Source: Allobogoriella alba (GTDB lineage Bacteria; Actinomycetota; Actinomycetes; Actinomycetales; Actinomycetaceae). From it: DNA of 64,000 nt. The position numbers and the translations under genes are program-made. Positions 16,173 to 24,195 of the stretch are shown here, in pieces (positions within the stretch are counted from its first letter, which is position 1; each line of letters begins with the position of its first letter). The notes beneath the pieces are model-generated. The model saw only the letters and a list, made by a program, of their open reading frames with translations. It did not search any database and was not told where the DNA came from. The stretch spans positions 1,302,001 through 1,366,000 of the forward strand of contig NZ_JBHTCQ010000001.1 of assembly GCF_042665525.1 (NCBI RefSeq). Reading direction: 5' to 3'.

Positions 16173-17018
16173 ATGCGCGTCGGATTCATCGGACTGGGCA
16201 ACATCGGCATGCCCATGGCCCGTCGCCTCGTGGACGCCGGCCACGAGGTGGTCGGTCTGGACAGCGATCCGGCACGGACCCGTGACCTCGCCGGGACGGG
16301 CGCCGTCGCCGCCGAGGCCCCGCTCGACCTGCGCGAGTGCGCCGTCGTGTGCGTGGCGGTCCCGGATGACGCCACAACAGACGCCGTCGTCCGTGAATCC
16401 GGCCTGCTCGCCGAGCTCGAGGCGGGCAGCAGCGTGCTGCTGCACAGCACGTTGCTGCCCCCGACGGCGATCCGCCTCGCCGAGGCGGGCCGCGACCACG
16501 GTGTGCACGTCCACGACGCTCCGGTCAGCGGCGGGGCCGCCCGGGCGCTGAGCGGCGAACTGACCCTCATGGTCGGCGGCAGAGCCGACGAGCAGGTCGC
16601 CGGCGTGCTCGAGGCGTTGGGCACCGCGGTGCCCACCGGGCCGGTCGGGTCGGCGGCCGCGGTCAAGCTCGCCAACCAGCTCTCCATGCTCGCCGCGCTC
16701 GGTGCCCTCCACGAGGGTCTGGCGATCGCCCGGCACTTCGGGGCGGGCGAGGAAACGGTCCTCGACGTCCTGAGGACCTCGACGGGCGCCTCCTGGTCGG
16801 CTGAGAACTGGGGGTTCTTCGACGACCTCGCCAACACCTACGACGACGCCGGGGTGCCTGTGCGCTACCGCCCCTGGAGCAAGGACCTGTGGGACGTCGT
16901 CGCCTCCGCCCGCGAGGCCGACCTCACGGTGCCGATCGCCGCCGTCCTCGCCCAGACGATGCCGGGACTCGTCGAGAGACGCGCCCTCGCGGCACGGGGA
17001 GGAGGAGAACGCTCATGA
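16173..17018 (+). CDS. NAD(P)-dependent 3-hydroxyisobutyrate dehydrogenase-family protein
   Basis: 281 residues. The Rossmann motif GFIGLGNIGMPMARRL opens the protein. The substrate loop DAPVSGGAARALSGELTLMVGG near residue 115 and the catalytic lysine in AAVKLANQLSML (about residue 165) define the beta-hydroxyacid dehydrogenase family, which includes 3-hydroxyisobutyrate and tartronate-semialdehyde (GarR) enzymes. Next to an RraA-like aldolase it may reduce or oxidise a semialdehyde/hydroxyacid released by that enzyme. It begins 24 bp after the aldolase gene and overlaps the permease start by 4 bp (ATGA). Confidence 0.87.
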   Translation: MRVGFIGLGNIGMPMARRLVDAGHEVVGLDSDPARTRDLAGTGAVAAEAPLDLRECAVVCVAVPDDATTDAVVRESGLLAELEAGSSVLLHSTLLPPTAIRLAEAGRDHGVHVHDAPVSGGAARALSGELTLMVGGRADEQVAGVLEALGTAVPTGPVGSAAAVKLANQLSMLAALGALHEGLAIARHFGAGEETVLDVLRTSTGASWSAENWGFFDDLANTYDDAGVPVRYRPWSKDLWDVVASAREADLTVPIAAVLAQTMPGLVERRALAARGGGERS

Positions 17019-17998
17019 GTGCGACCGCCTCACCCGTCCGGTCACGGCCAGCCCGATCGCCGGACGGCCCCGCCCAGGAGGATCCCGAACGCCGGCGCGC
17101 ACTCCGGCGCCGCCGCCGTTCCGAGGCGACGGCGGCGTACGGATTCCTCACCCCGTGGATGCTCGGCCTGATCCTCATCACGATCGGGCCGATGATCGCC
17201 TCCCTCGTGCTGTCCTTCACCCGCTACGAGCTCATCGGCTCGCCGGAGTTCGTCGGGCTGGAGAACTACCAGCGGATGCTGTTCGAGGACCCGCGCTGGC
17301 TCAACTCCGTCCGGGTGACTTTGCTCTACACCGGCCTGAGCGTGCCGCTGGTGCTCGCGTTCGCACTGGCGCTCGCGGTCTTCCTCAACCGGGGCATACG
17401 CGGCCTACCGATCTACCGCACGCTGTTCTACGTCCCGTCCCTGCTCGGAGCGTCGGTGGCGATCGCGCTGCTGTGGATCCAGGTCTTCGGCTCCGACGGG
17501 CTGGTCAACGCCGTTCTGGGCCTCGTCGGGATCGAGTTCTCTCGCAGCTGGATCGGCAATCCCTCGACCGCGCTGCTGACGCTGATCGCCCTCAACGTGT
17601 GGACGTTCGGCAGCACGATGGTCATCTTCCTGGCCGGACTGCGTCAGATCCCCACCTCCTACTACGAGGCTGCCGCCCTGGACGGCGCGGGCAAGTGGCG
17701 CCAGTTCGTCTCCATCACCTTCCCGCACCTGACGCCGGTGATCTTCTTCAACGGGTTGCTCACCCTCGTCAATGCCCTGCAGTCCTTCACCCCGGCCTAC
17801 GTGGTCAGCGGCGGGAGCGGGGCACCTGCCGACTCGCTACTGCTGTACACCGTCTACCTCTACCAACGCGGCTTCACCAACTTCCAGATGGGGTACGCCT
17901 CGGCCCTGGCCTGGGCGTTGCTCGTCGGCCTTGCGGTCATTGCCGGCCTGCTGTTCTGGAGCCAGCGATTCTGGGTCTTCTACGGGGAGGACACATGA
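17015..17998 (+). CDS. Sugar ABC transporter permease (MalF/UgpA type)
   Basis: 327 residues. A ~40-residue basic N-terminus is followed by about six membrane spans and the EAA docking loop EAAALDGAGKWRQFVSITFP near residue 220. The ATG overlaps the preceding stop (ATGA), with GGAGGAG upstream, so ATG at 17015 is preferred over earlier in-frame starts that would run through the dehydrogenase gene. It pairs with the next permease. Confidence 0.9.
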   Translation: MSATASPVRSRPARSPDGPAQEDPERRRALRRRRRSEATAAYGFLTPWMLGLILITIGPMIASLVLSFTRYELIGSPEFVGLENYQRMLFEDPRWLNSVRVTLLYTGLSVPLVLAFALALAVFLNRGIRGLPIYRTLFYVPSLLGASVAIALLWIQVFGSDGLVNAVLGLVGIEFSRSWIGNPSTALLTLIALNVWTFGSTMVIFLAGLRQIPTSYYEAAALDGAGKWRQFVSITFPHLTPVIFFNGLLTLVNALQSFTPAYVVSGGSGAPADSLLLYTVYLYQRGFTNFQMGYASALAWALLVGLAVIAGLLFWSQRFWVFYGEDT

Positions 17999-18894
17999 GT
18001 GCCGCGCCCGGCACCAGCTCGGTCACCAGGCGCGGCATCCTGTTCCCGCGCAAGGCCACCGAGAACCGGTTGATCGGGGCCCTGGCCCGCCACGCCGTCA
18101 CCATCGCCGTCCTCCTGGCGATGATCTACCCCGTGCTGTGGATGGTCGACGCCTCGTTCCGACCCAACGCCCTCATCGGCACCAGCTATCTGCCGTTCGT
18201 CGGCGAGTTCACCACCGAGAACTACCGTTCCGGGCTCTCGCCGACCTCGACCATGAACTTCTCCCGCTACTTCCTCAACTCCGCACTGATCGCGGTGTTG
18301 TCGGTCATCGGGAACATCGTCGGCTGCACCCTGGCCGCCTACGCCTTCGCGCGGCTGACGTTCCCGTTCAAGCGGGTGCTCTTCGCCGTCCTCATCGGCA
18401 CGCTGTTGCTGCCGTACCAGGTCACGATGGTGCCGCAGTACATCCTGTTCGACTCTCTGGGCTGGTTGAACACGTACCTCCCGCTCGTGGTGCCGCGTTT
18501 CCTCGCCACGGACGCGTTCTTCGTGTTCCTGGCCGTGCAGTTCATCCGAGGCTTGCCCCGAGACCTCGACGAGGCCGCCCGGATCGACGGCTGCGGGCAC
18601 TGGGCGACCTTCTTCCGAGTCATCGTCCCCCTCCTCGGGCCGGCGATGGCGACGACGGCGATGTTCACCTTCGTCAACGCCTGGAACGACTTCCTCGGTC
18701 CCCGGCTCTACCTCAGCGACACCGAGCTCTACACCGTGCCGCAGGGCCTCGTGCAGTTCGTCGACTCCACCGGCGCCTCGTCCGTCGGCACGCTCTTCGC
18801 GATGGCGACGCTGGCCATCGCACCCGTCGTCGGGTTCTTCCTGGCCTCCCAGCGACTCCTCACCCAGGGCATCGCCACCACCGGAATCAAGTGA
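17995..18894 (+). CDS. Sugar ABC transporter permease (MalG/UgpE type)
   Basis: 299 residues, about six membrane spans, with the EAA loop EAARIDGCGHWATFFRVIVP near residue 200. It overlaps the upstream permease by 4 bp (ATGA), with GGGGAGG at 17983-17989 as ribosome site. No ATPase is encoded in this operon; as in the first cluster, a shared ATPase elsewhere is likely. Confidence 0.9.
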   Translation: MSAAPGTSSVTRRGILFPRKATENRLIGALARHAVTIAVLLAMIYPVLWMVDASFRPNALIGTSYLPFVGEFTTENYRSGLSPTSTMNFSRYFLNSALIAVLSVIGNIVGCTLAAYAFARLTFPFKRVLFAVLIGTLLLPYQVTMVPQYILFDSLGWLNTYLPLVVPRFLATDAFFVFLAVQFIRGLPRDLDEAARIDGCGHWATFFRVIVPLLGPAMATTAMFTFVNAWNDFLGPRLYLSDTELYTVPQGLVQFVDSTGASSVGTLFAMATLAIAPVVGFFLASQRLLTQGIATTGIK

Positions 18895-18923
18895 CCACGC
18901 GTCAGACGATCGAAGGAGATCCC

Positions 18924-20249
18924 ATGCGCATCGCGCGGAAACCAGCAGGACTGAGTGCACTCCTCGTGGCCGCACTCGCCCTCGCCGCCTGCGGCGGCGG
19001 GAACTCGCCCGAGGAGGCCGCCGAAGCGGCCGCCGACGGCGAGATCGCCGGGCAGATCCAGTACACGTGGTGGGGCGGCCCCGAACGCAACGAACGCACC
19101 CAGCAGGTCATCGACCTCTACATGGAGGAGCACCCGGAGGTCACCGTCAACGGCACCACCGGGGAGTTCACCACCCACTGGGAGAACCTGACCGTCCAGG
19201 CCTCCGGGGGAAACCTGCCGTGCCTGCCACAGATGCAGAACCGCACCCTGGCCGACTACGGCGACCGCGGCGCCCTGCTGCCCCTCGACGACATCGTCGA
19301 GTCCGGCGCCATCGACACCTCGCACATCCCCGACGAGGTGCTCGACAGCGGCCGCGGCGCGGACGGCAACCTCTACATGATCCCCTATGGCGCCGCGTTC
19401 GGCTCGCTCATGGTCAACGTGACGCAGGTAGAGGAACTCGGCCTGGAGACGCCGCCGGAGAACTACGACTGGGACTGGCTGGCCGACTGGCTGACCCGAA
19501 TCTCCGAGGAGACCGGCGAACCGGCCATGAGCAACATCGGCCAGCACACCGACCTCTTCGAGGCCTGGGTCCGCAGCCACGGCGAGGATCTCTACGACGA
19601 GAACGGCATCGCGTTCGAGTCTGACACCGTCGCCGGCTACTGGCAGTGGGTCAACGCCCTCGAGGACAGTGGTGCCATCGACTCTGCCGAGGTAGGCGTG
19701 GAACAACGCAACCAGCCCGTCGAGCAGAGCGACTTCGCTGCCGGCGACCGCGCTGCGCACATCTGGCCCGCCAACGGCCTCGGCACCGTCCAGGAGACCA
19801 TCGACGAGGCCTCCCCGGGCCACGAGCTCGCGGTCTTCCCGCTGCCAACCGGTTCCGACGGCACCGGCGCCGCCCTGTGGCTCTCCGGGTTGTCCATCGC
19901 CGAGAACTGCGAGAACGTCGCCACGGCGGCGTCGTTCATCGACTTCTTCGTCAACGACCCGGAGGCCGCGCTCGCGTTCGGCTCGGACAACGGGGCGAAC
20001 ACCCAGACGGAGAACCTCCAGGCTCTCCTCGAGGATCCGGAGCTGACTGACGCCAAGCGGGCAGAGCTCGAGCTTTACCAGTCCCTGACCGACGCCGGCA
20101 TCGGGCGGACCTTCTACGGACAGGCGTTCGCCGCCATCTTCCAGCAGGAGTTCACCCGCCTGTACGAGGAGATGGCTCTCCAGGGCACCCCGCCGGACCA
20201 GGCGGCCGAGCAGTTCCACCAGGAGGCCGTCAGCCAGGCGGGTGGCTGA
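18924..20249 (+). CDS. Sugar ABC transporter substrate-binding lipoprotein
   Basis: 441 residues, family 1 solute-binding protein. Signal peptide with lipobox LAAC (Cys about residue 23), then GGGN and an Ala/Glu-rich linker before the mature fold (IQYTWWGGPERNERTQQVIDLY). AAGGAG sits 7 bp before the ATG. It follows both permeases, the reverse of the first cluster's order. It feeds the importer whose substrate is presumably processed by the adjacent aldolase, dehydrogenase and Gfo/Idh enzymes, so a sugar acid, polyol or modified sugar is likely (inference). Confidence 0.9.
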   Translation: MRIARKPAGLSALLVAALALAACGGGNSPEEAAEAAADGEIAGQIQYTWWGGPERNERTQQVIDLYMEEHPEVTVNGTTGEFTTHWENLTVQASGGNLPCLPQMQNRTLADYGDRGALLPLDDIVESGAIDTSHIPDEVLDSGRGADGNLYMIPYGAAFGSLMVNVTQVEELGLETPPENYDWDWLADWLTRISEETGEPAMSNIGQHTDLFEAWVRSHGEDLYDENGIAFESDTVAGYWQWVNALEDSGAIDSAEVGVEQRNQPVEQSDFAAGDRAAHIWPANGLGTVQETIDEASPGHELAVFPLPTGSDGTGAALWLSGLSIAENCENVATAASFIDFFVNDPEAALAFGSDNGANTQTENLQALLEDPELTDAKRAELELYQSLTDAGIGRTFYGQAFAAIFQQEFTRLYEEMALQGTPPDQAAEQFHQEAVSQAGG

Positions 20250-20415
20250 TCCGGCCCGTCCTGGCACCCGCCGGACCATCTACGGCGGCCGCGATCTCCG
20301 CGGGTTTCGACGCGTACTACGCCTCCACCCGGTCGACTTCGAAGGACACTGATGCCTCCCAGAGCTAGCGAGAACTGCGTGGCCACCCGCTGGTACGGAC
20401 GACCAGGAGCCGGTG

Positions 20416-21459
20416 ATGAGTGATCGGCTCCGGGTGGGCCTGGTCGGTACCGGCTGGGTCGCGCACCAGCACGCGACGGGCTACCGGCAGGTGGCCGGCG
20501 ATGTCGTCGAGATCGCCGCCGCCTGCGACCCACGCGCCGAGGTGCTCGAGGCCTTCTGCGAACAGCACGAGGTTCCGCTGCGTTTCGCCCGGGCCGACGA
20601 GCTCGTCGCCTCCGGTGAGGTCGATATCGTCGCGCTGCTCACCCCGCCCGCCGTGCGGGACGAGGTCATCGACCCCGCCCTCTCCGCCGGGCTGCACCTG
20701 CTCGTGGAGAAGCCGTTCGCAACCACGGGCGCACGCGCCGTGCGCTACACCGAGGCGGCAGAGTCCGCCGGGGTGCGCCTCGCTGTCGGCCAGAACTTCC
20801 GCTGGTTCCCGGAGTACCAGTGGCTCGATCACCGGCTGAACAGACCCGATGCCGGCCGTGCGGTCTATCTCGAGGCACGCAGCTTCCAGGACCGCCGGCA
20901 ACCCTCCGGACAGTGGCGTGCCGAGGAGCACAAGCTCGAGATGGCCATCTTCAGCGTCCACCTCATCGACCGGCTGCAGTGGCTCGCCCGCAGTGAGCCG
21001 GTCACCGTCTCCGCCCGCACCAGGCGCGGGCTGGAGGCCGACCCGCTCCCGGGCGAACAGCTCTCCTCGCTGCTCATCACCTTCGGTGGCGACGTCGTCG
21101 CCCACCTGACGTCAACCTGGCTCGCCCGCTCCTTGCCGGTCAATGACTTCCGCATCGACACCACCACCGGGTCCGCCTTGGTGCAGCGGCCTGGGCCGAT
21201 GGCGGGCGACGCGCTCGCCCGCGCCGACTTCGGCAGCGGTGTCGAGCAGGACCACTTCCCGGACCGGACCGACGACGGCGGACACGCGAGCCGAAGCTAC
21301 GGGCTCAGCATGCGCGAGCTCGCCACCGCTGTCCGGGAGGGTCGCGAGCCCCGGCACAGCGGACGGGACAACCTCCGCACGATGGGCATCATGGAGGCCG
21401 CCTACCTCTCGGCCGCCCGCGGCGGTGAGGTGGTCGGCATCGAGGAGGCTCTCGCGTGA
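20416..21459 (+). CDS. Gfo/Idh/MocA-family oxidoreductase
   Basis: 347 residues. The N-terminal Rossmann fold has VGLVGTGWVAHQHATGY; the EKPFATT motif near residue 100 carries the conserved Lys of glucose-fructose oxidoreductase/inositol dehydrogenase enzymes. The C-terminal half is the usual substrate-binding beta-sheet domain. It oxidises or reduces a sugar or polyol with NAD(P). AGGAG at 20405-20409 favours ATG at 20416 over the adjacent GTG at 20413. Its end overlaps the next homologous gene by 4 bp. Confidence 0.88.
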   Translation: MSDRLRVGLVGTGWVAHQHATGYRQVAGDVVEIAAACDPRAEVLEAFCEQHEVPLRFARADELVASGEVDIVALLTPPAVRDEVIDPALSAGLHLLVEKPFATTGARAVRYTEAAESAGVRLAVGQNFRWFPEYQWLDHRLNRPDAGRAVYLEARSFQDRRQPSGQWRAEEHKLEMAIFSVHLIDRLQWLARSEPVTVSARTRRGLEADPLPGEQLSSLLITFGGDVVAHLTSTWLARSLPVNDFRIDTTTGSALVQRPGPMAGDALARADFGSGVEQDHFPDRTDDGGHASRSYGLSMRELATAVREGREPRHSGRDNLRTMGIMEAAYLSAARGGEVVGIEEALA

Positions 21460-22499
21460 CCGGCGCGGACCCGCCGATCCGGACCGCGGTGATCGGCGCC
21501 GGCAACAGCGGGCGTCACTACCATCTGCCCCTGCTCCGGGCCGATCCGCGGTTCGACGTCCGCGCGGTCGCCGCCGCGCACACTGCCACGTTGGACTCCC
21601 TCGACCTTCCCGCCGGCACGCTCCGCACCACGGACTGGCAGTCCGCCGTCGCCGCGGACGTCGAGCTCGTGGTGGTCGCGCTGCCGCATGATCTGCACCA
21701 CCCGGTCGCCGCCGCCGCGCTGGAGGGCGGGCGCCACGTGCTCGTCGAGAAGCCGATGACGGTGACCGTCGCCGAGGCCGACGACCTCATCGCCCGGGCG
21801 GACCGCGCCGGCCGAGTCCTGGCCGTGCACCACCAACGCCGGTGGGAGGAGGACGTCACCGCGCTGGCCGAGATCCTCCGAACCGGGGAGATCGGCACGC
21901 CGTGGCACGTCACCCTCTCCCGCGGCCACCAGGGTCATTACGTCACCGCGACGCCCGACGCGCCGCACGCCGGGACCGAGGTCGTGCCGTGGGTGCTCCG
22001 GCGGCGCAGCGGCGGGGGAGTGGCACGCCTCATCGGGCCGCACGTCATCGACCACGCGATGGTTCTCGCCGGGGGCGAGGTCCGTTCCGTGGCCGGCCGG
22101 ATACACCGCACCGACGAGGAGGACGTCGAAGACTGGATCGGACTCGACCTCACCACCGACTCCGGTGTCACCGTCCACGCGGAGATCTTCCGCCGCACCG
22201 GCCTCGCCCCCGCCCGGGCTGCAGTCTGGGGCAGCGAGGGCATGGCCGTGGCTCCCGACGGCACGAGGATCGAGATCCGCCGCGACGACGGCGTGGACCG
22301 GGTGATCAGCGGCCTGCGCCCACCCGGCCGGCTGGGTGCTCAGATCTACGACGACGTCGCCGCGGCCGTCCGTCACGGCCGGCCGTTGCGGGTTCCGCCG
22401 GCACACGCCCGTCGGGTCGTCGAGGTCATCGAGCTGGCCGAGCAGTCCGCCGCGCGGGGCGGGGTGCCGATCGCGGTACCGGCGGGAGGCGCGGCGTGA
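21456..22499 (+). CDS. Gfo/Idh/MocA-family oxidoreductase
   Basis: 347 residues, a second member of the same family but clearly diverged from its neighbour. NAD(P) site TAVIGAGNSGRHYHLPLL, and EKPMTVT near residue 98. The GTG start overlaps the previous stop (GTGA), so the two are co-translated. Two consecutive Gfo/Idh enzymes often act at different carbons of one sugar, for example an oxidation and later reduction around an elimination or epimerisation step (family knowledge). It is the last gene of the GntR-controlled operon. Confidence 0.87.
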   Translation: MTGADPPIRTAVIGAGNSGRHYHLPLLRADPRFDVRAVAAAHTATLDSLDLPAGTLRTTDWQSAVAADVELVVVALPHDLHHPVAAAALEGGRHVLVEKPMTVTVAEADDLIARADRAGRVLAVHHQRRWEEDVTALAEILRTGEIGTPWHVTLSRGHQGHYVTATPDAPHAGTEVVPWVLRRRSGGGVARLIGPHVIDHAMVLAGGEVRSVAGRIHRTDEEDVEDWIGLDLTTDSGVTVHAEIFRRTGLAPARAAVWGSEGMAVAPDGTRIEIRRDDGVDRVISGLRPPGRLGAQIYDDVAAAVRHGRPLRVPPAHARRVVEVIELAEQSAARGGVPIAVPAGGAA

Positions 22500-22693
22500 A
22501 GACCGGAGCGATCGCTGGTCGGACTCCATCGGGTGCGGCCCGGATGCGGGTGTGGAGGCCGCTCGACGTGGCACTAGGGCAGATCTTGCGGAGACCCTGA
22601 GGCTTCTTGGGGCTCCTGTGTGGGTGCCCCGCCCTACAGTCGTTCCTAGCGGTGCCGGCGTGTATCCCCCCTGCAACGCCGGCACCGACGCCA

Positions 22694-22726
22694 CGCCCCG
22701 CTCACCCGCACCGGGTGGGCGGGGCG
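22694..22726. terminator. Strong terminator hairpin
   Basis: A 14-bp stem with one G-T wobble and a five-base loop: the left arm starts CGCCCCGCTCACCC and the right arm ends GGGCGGGGCG. It ends about 225 bp after the Gfo/Idh operon and 85 bp before the next gene. The rest of the 312-bp gap 22500-22811 shows no gene; it must hold the promoter of the next gene, but I could not identify one. Confidence 0.7.
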
Positions 22727-22811
22727 GTTGCGTCTCGTCGCACCGCCGCCACGTCCTTCTGGGCGCGGCGCGATTTGGGTGGCGAGGTGGTCGGCGCGGG
22801 AAGATGGCGGC

Positions 22812-24059
22812 ATGAGCCCGACGACCTCCACGACCCCGGTACCGGCCTGGCACGACGCCCTGGGCGAGCATCTGATCACCCCCGACCCGCTGGACAAGAA
22901 CTACCGGACCGGCAGCGTGGCCGAGCACGTGGGCGACCTGCCGACGCCGTCGTTCACCCTCGACGTGCAGGACGTGCGGGACAACCTCGCCGCCATGCGG
23001 GACTGGACCGACGAGCGCGGCCTGCTGCTCGCCCCGCACGGCAAGACCACGATGTCGCCGGGGCTGTGGCACTGGCAGCTCGCCTCCGGCGCCTGGGGGA
23101 TCACGGTCGCGAACGCCTTCCAGCTGCGGGTGGCGCGGGCCTTCGGGGTGCCACGGGTGCTCGTCGCGAACGAGCTGGTGGACCCTGCCGCGCTGGCGTG
23201 GCTCGCGGCCGAGCTGGGCGAGGACTTCGACGTGACGTGCTGGGCCGACTCGACCGCCGCCGTCGAGCGGATGGACGGCGCGCTGCGCGCCGCCGGTGCC
23301 GAGCGGCCGGTGGGAGTCTGCGTGGAGGTCGGGGCCGTCGGCGCCCGCACCGGCGCCCGCGCGCCGACGCAGGCGCGGGACGTCGCCCGCGCGGTGCATG
23401 AGTCCGAGGTGCTCGAGCTGCGCGGCGTGGCGGGGTACGAGGGCAGCATCCACGCCGCCCGGCCGGAGGACCAGGTCGGCGCCGTGCGCGGCTTCCTCGC
23501 CACCATGAGGCAGGTCTTCGTCAATCTCGCCGACCTCTACGAGGTGCCCGCACCGATCCTGACGGCGGGCGGCAGCCAGTACTTCGACCTCGTCGCCGAG
23601 GAGCTCGACGGCGTGAGCGCCCAGGTGCCCGGCGCCCAGGTGGTGCTCCGCTCCGGTGCGTACCTCGTCCACGACCACGTCCGCTACGCCGGCGCCACGC
23701 CGGCCGCCACCCGCTCCGGCCCGGTCTTCCGCGGCGCGGCGCGGGTGTGGTCGCGGGTGTTGTCCGTGCCGGAGCCCGGCCTCGCGCTGGTCGACGCCGG
23801 CAAGCGGGACGTGCCGTACGACGCCGGGTTGCCCACGGTCCTGTCGGTGCGCCGCGGGACCGACCGGGTGGACGCCGCCGCGCGGGTGGTCGACACCAAC
23901 GACCAGCACGGCTACCTCACGGTGGAGTCCGGCACGCTCGAGGTCGGCGACGTCCTCGAGCTGGGCCTGTCGCACCCGTGCACGATGTTCGACAAGTGGC
24001 GCACCGTGGTGCTCGTCGAGGACGAGCGGGTGGTCGGGGCGCTGCGCACGTTCTTCTGA
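22812..24059 (+). CDS. D-threonine aldolase / D-serine dehydratase-like PLP enzyme
   Basis: 415 residues of the fold-type III PLP family (alanine-racemase N-terminal barrel). PTPSFTLDVQDVRDNLAAM leads to the PLP lysine in LAPHGKTTMSP (about residue 76). The C-terminal D-serine-dehydratase-like domain includes DAGKRDVPYDAGLP and the metal-ligand region NDQHGYL...LELGLSHPCTMFDKW, with His and Cys that in DSD1-type enzymes bind zinc. It would cleave or deaminate a D-3-hydroxy-amino acid (D-threonine, D-serine or D-3-hydroxyaspartate). It is transcribed alone between two strong hairpins. Confidence 0.82.
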   Translation: MSPTTSTTPVPAWHDALGEHLITPDPLDKNYRTGSVAEHVGDLPTPSFTLDVQDVRDNLAAMRDWTDERGLLLAPHGKTTMSPGLWHWQLASGAWGITVANAFQLRVARAFGVPRVLVANELVDPAALAWLAAELGEDFDVTCWADSTAAVERMDGALRAAGAERPVGVCVEVGAVGARTGARAPTQARDVARAVHESEVLELRGVAGYEGSIHAARPEDQVGAVRGFLATMRQVFVNLADLYEVPAPILTAGGSQYFDLVAEELDGVSAQVPGAQVVLRSGAYLVHDHVRYAGATPAATRSGPVFRGAARVWSRVLSVPEPGLALVDAGKRDVPYDAGLPTVLSVRRGTDRVDAAARVVDTNDQHGYLTVESGTLEVGDVLELGLSHPCTMFDKWRTVVLVEDERVVGALRTFF

Positions 24060-24136
24060 GCGGTCGCTGGCCACCACTCGGCTCGCCTGAAACTTTCGTC
24101 TTGGTAACCGGACCATTGTTTCCAGGCGGGGCTGGG

Positions 24137-24168
24137 CGCGGGTGGATGCGCACCCGCATCCACCCGCG
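24137..24168. terminator. Bidirectional terminator between convergent genes
   Basis: A perfect 13-bp stem (left arm CGCGGGTGGATGC, right arm GCATCCACCCGCG) with a six-base loop lies between the stops of the PLP-enzyme gene (+) and the heparinase gene (-). It can serve both strands. Confidence 0.75.
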
Positions 24169-24195
24169 ACGAGTCTGAGGTTCCGCCGCGCCCGG

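Noticed and set aside
20352..20423. A 23-codon frame (starting MPPRASENC) after GAAGGA, overlapping the start of the first Gfo/Idh gene
   Set aside because: It has a plausible ribosome site but no recognisable content, and the 166-bp gap has skewed composition. It is too weak to list as a gene.
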